Source: Chitinophagaceae bacterium
GTDB lineage: Bacteria; Bacteroidota; Bacteroidia; Chitinophagales; Chitinophagaceae
Length of the DNA stretch: 64,000 nucleotides
Assembly: GCA_016720825.1 (NCBI GenBank)
Contig: JADKJV010000001.1
Span: forward strand, 62,001 to 126,000
Direction of reading: 5' to 3'
Part shown: piece by piece, positions 1 to 7,138 of the stretch
Position numbering within the stretch: the stretch's first letter is position 1
Layout: every line of letters begins with the position of its first letter
Position numbers and translations under genes: made by a program
The notes under the pieces: generated by a model
The model's database searches: none
Told to the model about the DNA's origin: nothing
What the model saw: the letters and a program-made list of their open reading frames with translations, nothing else

Positions 1-112
1 ACATGTGAAAAAGCGTCAGGAAGATGCTTATCGCAACAAACGTGCTCGCCGTCCCATGCCTACACGCAGACCCGAAAGGAGAAGCGAAGGTGATGCTGGT
101 GGAGAAGGATAA
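1..112 (+). CDS. C-terminal tail of an unassigned basic protein (partial)
   Basis: The frame from base 2 encodes 36 residues and stops at TAA 110-112; the 5' part lies outside the window. The tail is rich in Arg and Lys and ends in a Gly/Glu-rich stretch, so it looks like a disordered nucleic-acid-binding extension. rpsP (ribosomal protein S16) often precedes rimM, but this tail does not resemble S16 C-termini I know, so I do not assign it. Two hairpins follow directly, so this is probably the end of a transcription unit. Confidence 0.5.
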   Translation, partial: HVKKRQEDAYRNKRARRPMPTRRPERRSEGDAGGEG

Positions 113-151
113 GAAACCCCGGTTTCTTAAACCAACCGTCGCAAATCATTG

Positions 152-184
152 ATCCCGTTCCGGCAATCCGGGACGGGATTTTTT
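152..184 (+). terminator. Strong intrinsic terminator ahead of rimM
   Basis: Arms 152-163 and 168-179 pair over 12 positions (one T-G wobble) around a CAAT loop and are followed by five T at 180-184. A smaller perfect inverted repeat (AAGAAACC/GGTTTCTT) lies at 111-128. The terminator ends two bases before the first possible rimM ATG. Confidence 0.85.
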
Positions 185-197
185 AATGAAACTGATC

Positions 198-715
198 ATG
201 AAGGAATTTTTCAATATTGGCAAACTGGTCGCCGTACATGGTGTGCAGGGAGAAATGATCCTCGAACACACACTCGGGAAAAAAACTTCCCTGAAAGGAT
301 TGTCCTGCCTTTATCTCGAAGACAAAAAAGATTCTTTCCTCCCCTGGTTCATCCAGTCTGCCAAAATAAAATCCGACACTGAAATTTATATTCTCTTCGA
401 AGGCATCAGCACCCGCGAAGCCGCCAAAGCCCTTGTAAAAAACAAGCCTGGCTGCCCGAAGCAGAAATGAAAAAATACGCCGCCAAAACGGCCCCCGCCA
501 CTTTACTCGGTTATACCATCATCAACCAGAAAGAACCTCTCGGCAAAATCCTCGAACTCATCGAACAACCCCACCAGATGCTTTGCCGGCTCGACATCAA
601 AGGGAAAGAAGTACTCATCCCGCTGAACGAAGAATTTCTTGTGAAAGTCAGCCACGCGAAGAAGGAAGTTGTGGTGGACTTGCCGGAGGGGTTGATTGAG
701 GTGTATCTCGGGTAA
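198..715 (+). pseudogene. rimM: RimM, 16S rRNA processing protein, single frameshift
   Basis: RimM helps mature the 3' domain of 16S rRNA in the 30S subunit and binds S19. The N-terminal half (from 198, ATG of MKEFFNIGKLVAVHG; an alternative ATG is at 186) has the RimM start with the G(K/R)LVAxHGxxGE pattern. The second half is the PRC-barrel-like domain, with a typical LGYTI entry and a VPL-like 'VLIPLNEEF' segment. The two halves are in different frames: the A-run at 437-442 has six A where seven would join ...ALVKK to QAWLPEAEM. The gene would then encode about 172 residues, normal for the family. A one-base homopolymer loss in a gene this important suggests a sequence error. trmD, often next to rimM, is at 21.6 kb here. 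Confidence 0.88.
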
Positions 716-870
716 GGTTGGATGTTGGAGGTTGGAAGTTGGAGGTTGAACCCTTTAATCGAAAATTTCTTCCTTAACTGAACTGCTCAAAATTCTAAAA
801 TTCTAAAAAATTAAATCTGCACCTGCTTCCTGCCACCTGCTTCCTGCCACCTGCTCCATTCACACCCCCA
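716..870. repeat. Low-complexity intergenic repeats between rimM and dinB
   Basis: Bases 716-748 are repeats of GTTGGAGGTTGGAA type. Bases 821-857 hold a 14-bp unit ACCTGCTTCCTGCC, two perfect copies plus a partial third. A related TACCTGC repeat is at 32315-32363. No coding potential is visible. Confidence 0.7.
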
Positions 871-874
871 CATC

Positions 875-903
875 TTTCAAACTAAAAATCTGCTTTATCT
901 TTA
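875..903 (+). promoter_or_regulatory. Putative dinB promoter (Bacteroidota type)
   Basis: TATCTTTA at 896-903 resembles the TAnnTTTG -7 box, with TTTC at 875-878 as a weak -33 box 17 bp upstream. It ends only four bases before the TTG start at 908, so the message would have almost no leader. Confidence 0.4.
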
Positions 904-907
904 GCCC

Positions 908-2062
908 TTGCCCCCGCTCCCCTACATAGCCCACTTCGACCTCGACTCTTTCTTCGTTTCCGTCGAGATCCTCAACGATCCTTCATTGAAGGGGAAGCCT
1001 GTGCTTGTTGGCGGATATGAACGTGGCGTGGTGGCAGCCTGCAGTTATGAGGCGCGGAAATTCGGGATCCATTCTGCGATGCCGATGAAAAAAGCGATGC
1101 AGCTTTGTCCACAGGCGATTATTACCAGCAGCAGTCGTGGTGATTACAGCAAATATTCACGCTGGGTGACTGATATCATTGCATCAAAAGTGCCGCTGTT
1201 TGAAAAAGCGAGCATTGATGAGTTTTATATTGACCTCAGTGGTATGGACCGTTTTTTTGGTGTGAGCCGTTATGCGAAAGAACTCAGGGAAACAATCATC
1301 CGGGAAACCGGGTTACCGATTTCCTGCGGATTATCTTCTGCCCGTTTCATCAGCAAGATGGCGACCAATGAAGCCAAGCCCAACGGGTTCCTTGAAATCC
1401 CGCATGGAAAAGAAATGGAATTCCTGTGGCCCCTGGGAATCGAAAAAATAAACGGCGTTGGCAAACACACTGAACAACACCTGAAAAGTTTCGGCATATA
1501 TACCATTGAAGACATTGCCAAAACGCCCAAAGAACTGATGGAAAAATATGCGGGCAAATGGGGTGAATCTCTCTGGCAAAAAGCACATGGCATCGGCAGT
1601 GCGGAAATCGTGACCGACTGGGAACAGAAAAGCATGAGCCATGAAAACACATTTGATACCGACTACACCGATGTTTCATTCCTCCACCAGGAACTGGTGA
1701 GGCTGACTGAAAAAACAGCTTATTCACTCCGGGAAGATGAAAAACTCACCGGTTGTATTACAGTAAAAGTCCGTTACTCCGATTTCGAAACCACTTCCCG
1801 CCAGGAAACCGTGGATTATACAGCACTGGACGATGTGCTGATCGCGAAAGTAAAAGACCTGTTCACCAAATTATACCAGGCGGGCCGGCCGGTGAGACTG
1901 CTCGGCGTGCGTTTCAGTCACATGATACCCATGACCATGCAAATGAGTTTGTTTGAAAACAATGTCGAGAAACTCCAGCTCTACAAAGCCGTAGATGACA
2001 TCAAAGACCGTTTCGGCAGCAAACTCGTCGCCAAAGCGGTCACTGTCAAAAAAAAGAAATAA
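908..2062 (+). CDS. dinB: DNA polymerase IV (Y-family translesion polymerase)
   Basis: Low-fidelity lesion-bypass polymerase. The 384-residue length matches DinB. The first catalytic Asp lies in AHFDLDSFFVSVE (residues 8-20) and the second carboxylate pair in the SIDEFYIDLSG motif near residue 103. Helix-hairpin-helix and little-finger regions follow (KINGVGKHTEQHLKSFGI near residue 180). The only in-frame start near the N-terminus is TTG at 908, because a TAG at 902-904 closes the frame just upstream and the next ATG comes after the first catalytic motif. The promoter-like box abuts the start, so a very short or leaderless mRNA is possible. The gene is single, with repeats on both sides, and no LexA-type box was recognised. 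Confidence 0.95.
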   Translation: MPPLPYIAHFDLDSFFVSVEILNDPSLKGKPVLVGGYERGVVAACSYEARKFGIHSAMPMKKAMQLCPQAIITSSSRGDYSKYSRWVTDIIASKVPLFEKASIDEFYIDLSGMDRFFGVSRYAKELRETIIRETGLPISCGLSSARFISKMATNEAKPNGFLEIPHGKEMEFLWPLGIEKINGVGKHTEQHLKSFGIYTIEDIAKTPKELMEKYAGKWGESLWQKAHGIGSAEIVTDWEQKSMSHENTFDTDYTDVSFLHQELVRLTEKTAYSLREDEKLTGCITVKVRYSDFETTSRQETVDYTALDDVLIAKVKDLFTKLYQAGRPVRLLGVRFSHMIPMTMQMSLFENNVEKLQLYKAVDDIKDRFGSKLVAKAVTVKKKK

Positions 2063-2065
2063 TTA

Positions 2066-2379
2066 TTTCTCGCAGCGGCCGCAGAGGAGCAACGCTCGCA
2101 GCGTTTCAGATTCGCAAAGGGTTTTCATATTTGAACAGCTTACTCAATCCCAAATTTTGAATTTTTAATTTTGAATTTCGATCCTTTCACGACTTTACAT
2201 TATACAAGTCGCTGCGTGCGCCGCTCCTTTGCGAGCGCTGCGAGAAACAACTTGCTGCGTGCGCTGCTCCGCTGCGGCCGCTGCGAGATACAACCCGCTG
2301 CGTGCGCTGCTCCGTTGCGAGCGCCGCGAGAAACAATCCGCTGCGAGAAACCGCTGCGGGAAACATCTGCGGGAAACGA
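2066..2379. repeat. 43-bp and 13-bp tandem repeats with an upstream inverted copy
   Basis: Three consecutive 43-bp units start at 2212, 2255 and 2298, each beginning CTGCG(T)GCG and ending CGAGA(A/T)ACAAnnnG. Three 13-bp units of the pattern CTGCGRGAAACnn follow at 2341, 2354 and 2367. Bases 2066-2104 are an inverted copy of the same sequence, closest to unit 2. This 348-bp gap between dinB and the M20 peptidase has no believable gene; the open frames across it come from the GC-rich repeat. Confidence 0.85.
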
Positions 2380-2381
2380 CT

Positions 2382-2389
2382 TATCTTCG
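2382..2389 (+). promoter_or_regulatory. Putative -7 box of the M20 dipeptidase
   Basis: TATCTTCG, one base off TAnnTTTG, lies 20 bp upstream of the ATG at 2410 and directly after the last 13-bp repeat unit. No clear -33 TTTG is visible because the repeats occupy that position. Confidence 0.45.
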
Positions 2390-2409
2390 TTTTCCCAAAA
2401 ACAAATACT

Positions 2410-3772
2410 ATGTCACAAGTTTGGAAAGATTACCAGGAAAAAAACAAAGACCGTTTTCTGAATGAAATGATGGACCTGCTCCGTATTCCTTCAGTCAGTG
2501 CAAAAACTGAACATAAAGACGATATGCTGAAATGCGCTGATGCGGTAAAGAAAAGCATGCTCGCTGCCGGCTGCGATAAAGCCGAAGTAATGGCTACCGA
2601 CGGTCACCCTGTTGTATTTGGTGAAAAAATCATTGACCCCTCCAAACCCACCGTGCTGGTTTATGGTCACTACGATGTACAGCCTCCGGAACCACTGGAA
2701 CTCTGGCACAGCGGTCCTTTTGAACCAATCATTAAAGACGGAAAAGTTTTTGCCCGTGGTTCCGCAGATGATAAAGGACAGTTTACATGCATGTAAAAGC
2801 CTGGAAATCCTGACGCAGACCAATACCATGACTACGAATATCAAATTCCTCATAGAAGGTGAAGAGGAAGTGGGTTCTCCCAATCTTGGAAAATTTGTGG
2901 CCGGACATAAAGAATTACTCAAAGCCGATGTAATCCTGATCAGTGACAGCTCTATGCTCAGCATGGAAAACCCTTCACTGGATACAGGCGTACGCGGACT
3001 CAGTTATATTGAAGTGGAAGTAACAGCTGCCAACCGCGACCTGCACAGTGGTACTTACGGTGGTGCCGTTGCAAACCCGATTACCATCCTGGCCAAAATG
3101 ATCGCATCCTGCCATGATGAAAACAACCACATCACTATCCCCGGATTTTATGATGATGTAGCGGTGGCTGGTCCTGAAGAAAGAGCCCTGATCAACAAAG
3201 CCCCTTATGATGAGAAAGAATACAAAGACGACCTGGGTGTAAGTGAACTCTGGGGTGAAAAAGGATATACCACATACGAGCGTACCGGCATCCGCCCCAC
3301 CATTGAAATAAATGGTATCTGGGGTGGTTACCAGGGTGAAGGCGCGAAAACCGTTCTGCCCAGCAAAGCCACAGCAAAAATTTCAGCCAGGCTGGTACCT
3401 AACCAGTCATCCCATAAAATGACCGAAAAACTGCTGAACTATTTTAAATCGATCGCGCCGTCTTCTGTTACCATAAAAGCCTTTGAACACCATGGTGGTG
3501 AGCCTTACATGACCCCGATCGACAGTAAAGGATACAAAGCAGCTGCCAAAGCAGTGGAAACCACTTTTGGCAAGCAGCCGATTCCGGTACGTGGCGGCGG
3601 CAGTATTCCGATTTGTTCCATACTGGAAAGGGAACTGGGTATTAAAATCATATTCATGGGCTTTGGTCTTGATAATGATAACCTGCACAGTCCGAATGAG
3701 AAATATAACATTGAGAATTACTACAAGGGAATAGAGACGATACCTTATTTTCATAAGTACTTCGCTGAATAA
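2410..3772 (+). pseudogene. M20 family dipeptidase, two one-base deletions
   Basis: Zinc-dependent dipeptidase or carboxypeptidase-like hydrolase of peptidase family M20. The N-terminal part has the first metal motif YGHYDVQPP (His, Asp) and the GSADDKGQ bridging-Asp motif. The second part has EGEEEVGS (general base and metal Glu), a lid domain (RDLHSGTYGG) and a C-terminal metal His in LHSPNEKY. The frame breaks at TTT 2782-2784 and CC 2800-2801. Adding one T and one C gives GQFYMHVKALEILTQ and joins both halves into about 455 residues, normal for the family. Two losses within 20 bp in short homopolymers suggest sequence error rather than decay. A repeat-rich region lies upstream and a palindromic terminator downstream. 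Confidence 0.88.
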
Positions 3773-3794
3773 GCCGGACAAAATTCCAAAAAAC

Positions 3795-3840
3795 AAATCC
3801 CAAATTCCAAACATGAACGCGTTTGGAATTTGGGATTTTT
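3795..3840 (+). terminator. Palindromic TTTGGGATTT-type repeat and terminator
   Basis: An 18-bp perfect stem (3795-3812 with 3821-3838) with an 8-nt loop is followed by TT. It consists of AAATCCC and AATTCCAAA modules that recur near 3967-4000, 22328-22412 and 59526-59637. It lies just after the M20 dipeptidase and could stop transcription in both directions. The rest of 3841-3990 has no recognisable feature. Confidence 0.65.
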
Positions 3841-3991
3841 ATGAATGTGCTAATTTGACAATGTGCAATGTGCAAATGGGAGAATGAAACAATTTAGCAA
3901 TTTAACAATGAAGCAATTGGGGGAGAGGGTGAAAGGTTGAGCATGCACTTTGTGCCGAAGCGGTTTGGAATTTGGGATTTGTTATTTGGAA

Positions 3992-4024
3992 TTTGAAATT
4001 TTATATATAGAATTTATACATTTG
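3992..4024 (+). promoter_or_regulatory. Putative promoter of the MORN-like gene
   Basis: TTTG at 3992-3995 and TACATTTG at 4017-4024 are separated by 21 bp, a good match to the Bacteroidota TTTG/TAnnTTTG consensus. The ATG at 4039 is 14 bp downstream. Confidence 0.6.
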
Positions 4025-4038
4025 ACATCGTAAGTACC

Positions 4039-5352
4039 ATGTCAGATAAATCTGCGATACATAGATTCCTTTTGAACCCGCAGCCGTTTAACAACAGGCC
4101 ATCTCACCATCGAACCCGCAAAGCAAGTATTCTGCTGAATACAATGATCCCTTTCTTTTGCCTGCTGCATCTGGGTTCCGCTGCCCAAAATATCGATACA
4201 CTTTACTTTAATAAAAGCTGGCAAATCTGCGAAAAACCATTTGCGGAGTATTACCGGTTCGGGAAGATAGTCATTGATACATTCTGGTATTATACAGGGC
4301 CAGTGACGGACTATTACCTTTCTGATACCCTGCAAATGGAAGGGGAGTATTCTGCGATTGGCTATAAAGAAGGGCATTTTTCATTTTATTATCCCAGCGG
4401 GAAAATGCTGGCTTCAGGTAATTATTCCAATAATATGAGAACAGGCTCCTGGGAGTTTTATCATCCCAACGGCATGCTCCATTACCGGATCATTTACAAC
4501 GGTGATGATGTGAATTTTGCCGTGATGGACAATATAGATTCATCAGGGAATGTGCTGGCAAAAGACGGAACAGGCACATTCAGGATGAGGCTAAAAGATT
4601 ATTATTATGCCAATAATTACAACCTGACAGGCGAATTCCTGAATGGCAACCGGCATGGCATCTGGAAATTTGACCGGCCCGGCGCTACTGAAAAAGAAGG
4701 CAGCATGTATATTGAGGAATACAGCAACGGCGTATTCAAAAAAGGAAAACAGTTTAATGCACTCTTCGGCGGATACGAGACCTATAAGAAAATGCAGCTG
4801 GGCACGAAAATTATTGACTACGAAAAATTCACCACTTCCGAAGCATTTGCCAAAGACCGGACCAGTTTCCGGAATACCCAAAACGACCAGGACCTGGCCG
4901 AATACCTGATTAACCGGCAGGCGCCGGCATTCAGCACTGAATCAGGCTCATTTGAAGAATCATTTTTCAAAGTACTCTCTACGTTGAACAATGGGGCCTT
5001 CACAAAATATTTCACCAAGCCTGACAAGTTGTACAACGGGCAAATATCCATCAACGTATCAGACTCCGGCGATATTGAGGAGGTGGAGATCACCGGAAAC
5101 CTGGATGACAAGGAAAAAGAGTACATGCTTTTTTTTATAAAAAAATTCAAAAACATACATGAACTTGCGATAGAAAATGTGGCGATAGACGCATATCATA
5201 AAATTTACTTTTATACTGTGGACTTCCAGGATTTTTTCAAAGGTTATTTCAAGGACATACCACCCATCAGGATGTTCCTGTTTAATTACCAGCCTTATGA
5301 TCAATTCAAAATAGAAGCCACCAGGAAACTGAAGAAGAAAAAAAGACTTTGA
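4039..5352 (+). CDS. MORN-repeat-like exported protein
   Basis: 437 residues. The middle part has MORN/YwqK-type repeats, for example GHFSFYYPSGKMLASGNY, GSWEFYHPNGMLHYRIIY and GIWKFDRPGATEKEGSMY around residues 110-235. The C-terminal half has no family I recognise. The N-terminus has basic residues (HHRTRK) followed by a hydrophobic stretch to SAAQ near residue 50, consistent with a signal peptide. An ATG at 4144 is an alternative start inside that stretch. Such proteins are common in Bacteroidota and probably sit in the periplasm or at the cell surface; their role is unknown. The stop overlaps the TTG start of the next gene (TTGA), so the two are probably translated together. Confidence 0.7.
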   Translation: MSDKSAIHRFLLNPQPFNNRPSHHRTRKASILLNTMIPFFCLLHLGSAAQNIDTLYFNKSWQICEKPFAEYYRFGKIVIDTFWYYTGPVTDYYLSDTLQMEGEYSAIGYKEGHFSFYYPSGKMLASGNYSNNMRTGSWEFYHPNGMLHYRIIYNGDDVNFAVMDNIDSSGNVLAKDGTGTFRMRLKDYYYANNYNLTGEFLNGNRHGIWKFDRPGATEKEGSMYIEEYSNGVFKKGKQFNALFGGYETYKKMQLGTKIIDYEKFTTSEAFAKDRTSFRNTQNDQDLAEYLINRQAPAFSTESGSFEESFFKVLSTLNNGAFTKYFTKPDKLYNGQISINVSDSGDIEEVEITGNLDDKEKEYMLFFIKKFKNIHELAIENVAIDAYHKIYFYTVDFQDFFKGYFKDIPPIRMFLFNYQPYDQFKIEATRKLKKKKRL

Positions 5353-5738
5353 GCACAGAAAAAGAAAAACTCCGCATCGATAAATACCTCTGGGCTATCC
5401 GTTTATTCAAAACGCGGAGCCAGGCTGCCACTGCATGTGATGCCGGGAAAGTAAAGTTTGATGGTGTTGCTGTGAAGCCAGCCAGGACTGTGGCCATCAA
5501 TGAAGAATATGAAGTAAAAACAGAGGCCAAAAGGTGGCGGATCCGGGTAACCGGACATTTACACGCCCGTGTGAAAGCTGCGGAAGCTGTAAAATTTTAC
5601 ACCGACATCACCCCCGAAGAAGAAATCCAGCGGTTACAATATCAGGCGGCCAGTTTCCATACCGGTAAGCGCCCCAGCAAAATCGGAAGGCCTACCAAGA
5701 AAGAAAGAAGGGACCTGGAAGGTTTTATGGGTGATTAA
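5349..5738 (+). CDS. S4-domain RNA-binding protein, HslR/Hsp15-like
   Basis: 129 residues. The N-terminal S4 fold RIDKYLWAIRLFKTRSQA... with the CDAGKVKFDG turn spans residues 8-65 and matches the Hsp15/HslR group, which in E. coli binds free 50S subunits carrying nascent chains. A basic tail (KRPSKIGRPTKKERR) follows. The start is TTG at 5349, overlapping the preceding stop; no better start exists before the S4 motif. It is followed by an intrinsic terminator. Confidence 0.85.
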   Translation: MSTEKEKLRIDKYLWAIRLFKTRSQAATACDAGKVKFDGVAVKPARTVAINEEYEVKTEAKRWRIRVTGHLHARVKAAEAVKFYTDITPEEEIQRLQYQAASFHTGKRPSKIGRPTKKERRDLEGFMGD

Positions 5739-5779
5739 TAAACAGTCATTCTGTCTCTTATACTTTGTCTTTTTTCAAC

Positions 5780-5813
5780 CTGCTGATCTGCCTGTAAATC
5801 AGCAGTCATTTTT
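5780..5813 (+). terminator. Intrinsic terminator after the S4-domain gene
   Basis: CTGCTGAT (5780-5787) and ATCAGCAG (5798-5805) form a perfect 8-bp stem, followed by TCATTTTT. Confidence 0.75.
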
Positions 5814-5846
5814 CGGTATATAACTTAATATCGAATACCTTTTTTC

Positions 5847-5860
5847 CTGATATATATCAT
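5847..5860 (+). promoter_or_regulatory. FNR/CRP-type box upstream of hsp20
   Basis: CTGAT-ATAT-ATCAT matches TTGAT-N4-ATCAA at 8 of 10 positions. It ends 69 bp before the Hsp20 ATG, the same distance as the box ahead of ccoS. It is one of five such boxes in the respiration island. Confidence 0.5.
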
Positions 5861-5929
5861 TGTTTTCCCCTCTTGAGTGATGCGAACTTTGGATTGCGGA
5901 AATAAATTCTTCACTCATAAATTCAGGTT

Positions 5930-6379
5930 ATGGAAAATAAAGCAATGACTAAACAGGGGTCATCCTGGCCGGCTTTGTTTGACACCGGCTGGATGGACAA
6001 GTTTTTCAATGCCCCGATAGATGGCTTTTTCAATTTGGGTAAAGTGATGAATGTACCTGCGGTAAATGTTTCTGAAACAACAAAGGATTTCAAACTGGTG
6101 ATGGCAGTTCCGGGTATGGAAAAGAAAGATTTCAAACTGGATTGTGACGATGATTTACTCACCATCAGTGCGTAAAAGGAAATAGATCAAAAAGAAGAAC
6201 ATGGACGGTTTAATCGCCGCGAGTACAACTACAACAGCTGGAGCAGGAGCTTTACCCTACCTGAAAACTGCAATGCAGGAGGGATTCAGGCTGAGTACCT
6301 GAACGGGGAACTGAAGATTACCATCCCCAAAAAGGAAGTAAAGGATACTAAAAAAGTAAAAAACATTGCAGTGAATTAG
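5930..6379 (+). pseudogene. Hsp20/alpha-crystallin small heat-shock protein with in-frame stop
   Basis: ATP-independent holdase chaperone. The first 81 residues include the alpha-crystallin start (NVSETTKDFKLVMAVPGMEKKDF, residues 46-68). A TAA at 6173-6175 interrupts LTISA|KEIDQKEEHG, and the same frame continues with RREYNYNSWSRSFTLPENC and LNGELKITIPKKE to TAG at 6377-6379. Family members usually have Glu or a similar residue there, so GAA to TAA is the simplest explanation. Read through, the protein has 148 residues plus the interrupted codon, normal for Hsp20. It may be a real nonsense mutation or a base-call error. It has an FNR-like box upstream and a strong terminator downstream. Confidence 0.85.
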
Positions 6380-6402
6380 GCCGATGATGAACCGGCTACC
6401 AC

Positions 6403-6436
6403 GCCCGGAAGCCCCTGCTGCTTCCGGGCTTTTTTA
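6403..6436 (+). terminator. Intrinsic terminator after hsp20
   Basis: GCCCGGAAGC (6403-6412) and GCTTCCGGGC (6420-6429) form a 10-bp stem followed by about six T. Confidence 0.9.
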
Positions 6437-6520
6437 TTAGCAACAATCCCAAAATACAGTTGATATTCCCCCTATTTAGATAGCCGGTAATTTCCTAAAC
6501 ATCAACCCTGCAAACCCAGA

Positions 6521-6660
6521 TAGACTTTTAGGATTTGGTCCTGATAGCTATCGGGATTGGAATCCGCCTTCGCTGAAGCTCCGGCGAGTAAATTGGAATT
6601 TGGTCCCGATAGCAATCGGGATTGGATTATTTGTGTTTTATAACTCTACGCGTTAGGTAG
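6521..6660. repeat. TCCCGATAGC palindromic repeats between hsp20 and norC
   Basis: Two related palindromes, TCCTGATAGCTATCGGGA (6539-6556) and TCCCGATAGCAATCGGGA (6604-6621), are each preceded by TTTGGT and followed by TTGG. Between them is a CCTTCGCTGAAGCTCCGGCGAG module (6567-6588). The gap 6437-6754 has no gene; its other feature is the FNR-type box. Confidence 0.7.
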
Positions 6661-6687
6661 ACTTTTTGACTAATATCATCATACATT

Positions 6688-6701
6688 TTGATTTGGATCA
6701 G
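6688..6701 (+). promoter_or_regulatory. FNR-type box upstream of norC
   Basis: TTGAT-TTGG-ATCAG matches the FNR/NNR consensus TTGAT-N4-ATCAA at 9 of 10 positions and ends 53 bp before the norC ATG. Confidence 0.7.
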
Positions 6702-6754
6702 CTACCACCCCTCCTATTGGCAATACATTCACCCGCCAAACTATAAGCCCCTGA

Positions 6755-7138
6755 ATGGTTAAGATTGCCGCCTTTCTCACTTTATTCACTGCTTACCTGG
6801 TCTATTCAGCCACTGTATATACCTATGGCACAAGGGATACTATACAAGTGAAGGAATCAGCTGTTCCCCAGATCGTTTATGGCAAAACCCTTTACCAGCA
6901 GTACAATTGTGTAGCCTGCCACCAGTTATATGGTCTCGGCGGTTACCTGGGCCCTGAACTGACAACGACCTACAGCGATCCCGCCAAAGGGGAATTATTC
7001 ATGAGGACATTGCTCAAAGGCGGCGGCTTACGCATGCCAAACTTAGGATTGAGCGAAACCGAAATCAACGGGCTTGTCAGTTACCTGAAGTATGTTGACT
7101 CTACCGCTATCAGTTATAAAAAACCGGCGAAACCATGA
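6755..7138 (+). CDS. norC: NorC-like membrane-anchored cytochrome c
   Basis: 127 residues. An N-terminal membrane helix (residues 4-22) is followed by a periplasmic monohaem domain with CVACH at 52-56 and a likely axial Met in GGGLRMPNL. The pattern NCVACHQLYGLGGYLGPEL closely follows NorC of cytochrome-c-dependent nitric oxide reductases, which passes electrons to NorB. It overlaps the next gene by four bases (ATGA), so the two are coupled. The FNR-type box upstream fits expression under NO or low oxygen. The NorC call also depends on its partner, whose active site is unusual. Confidence 0.82.
   Translation: MVKIAAFLTLFTAYLVYSATVYTYGTRDTIQVKESAVPQIVYGKTLYQQYNCVACHQLYGLGGYLGPELTTTYSDPAKGELFMRTLLKGGGLRMPNLGLSETEINGLVSYLKYVDSTAISYKKPAKP

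Noticed and set aside
2212..2340. Repeats as a CRISPR array
   Set aside because: Units are directly adjacent with no unique spacers and no cas genes.
2171..2465. Open frames across the 43-bp repeats
   Set aside because: They arise from GC-rich repeat units without stops; the composition is repetitive Arg/Ala/Cys.
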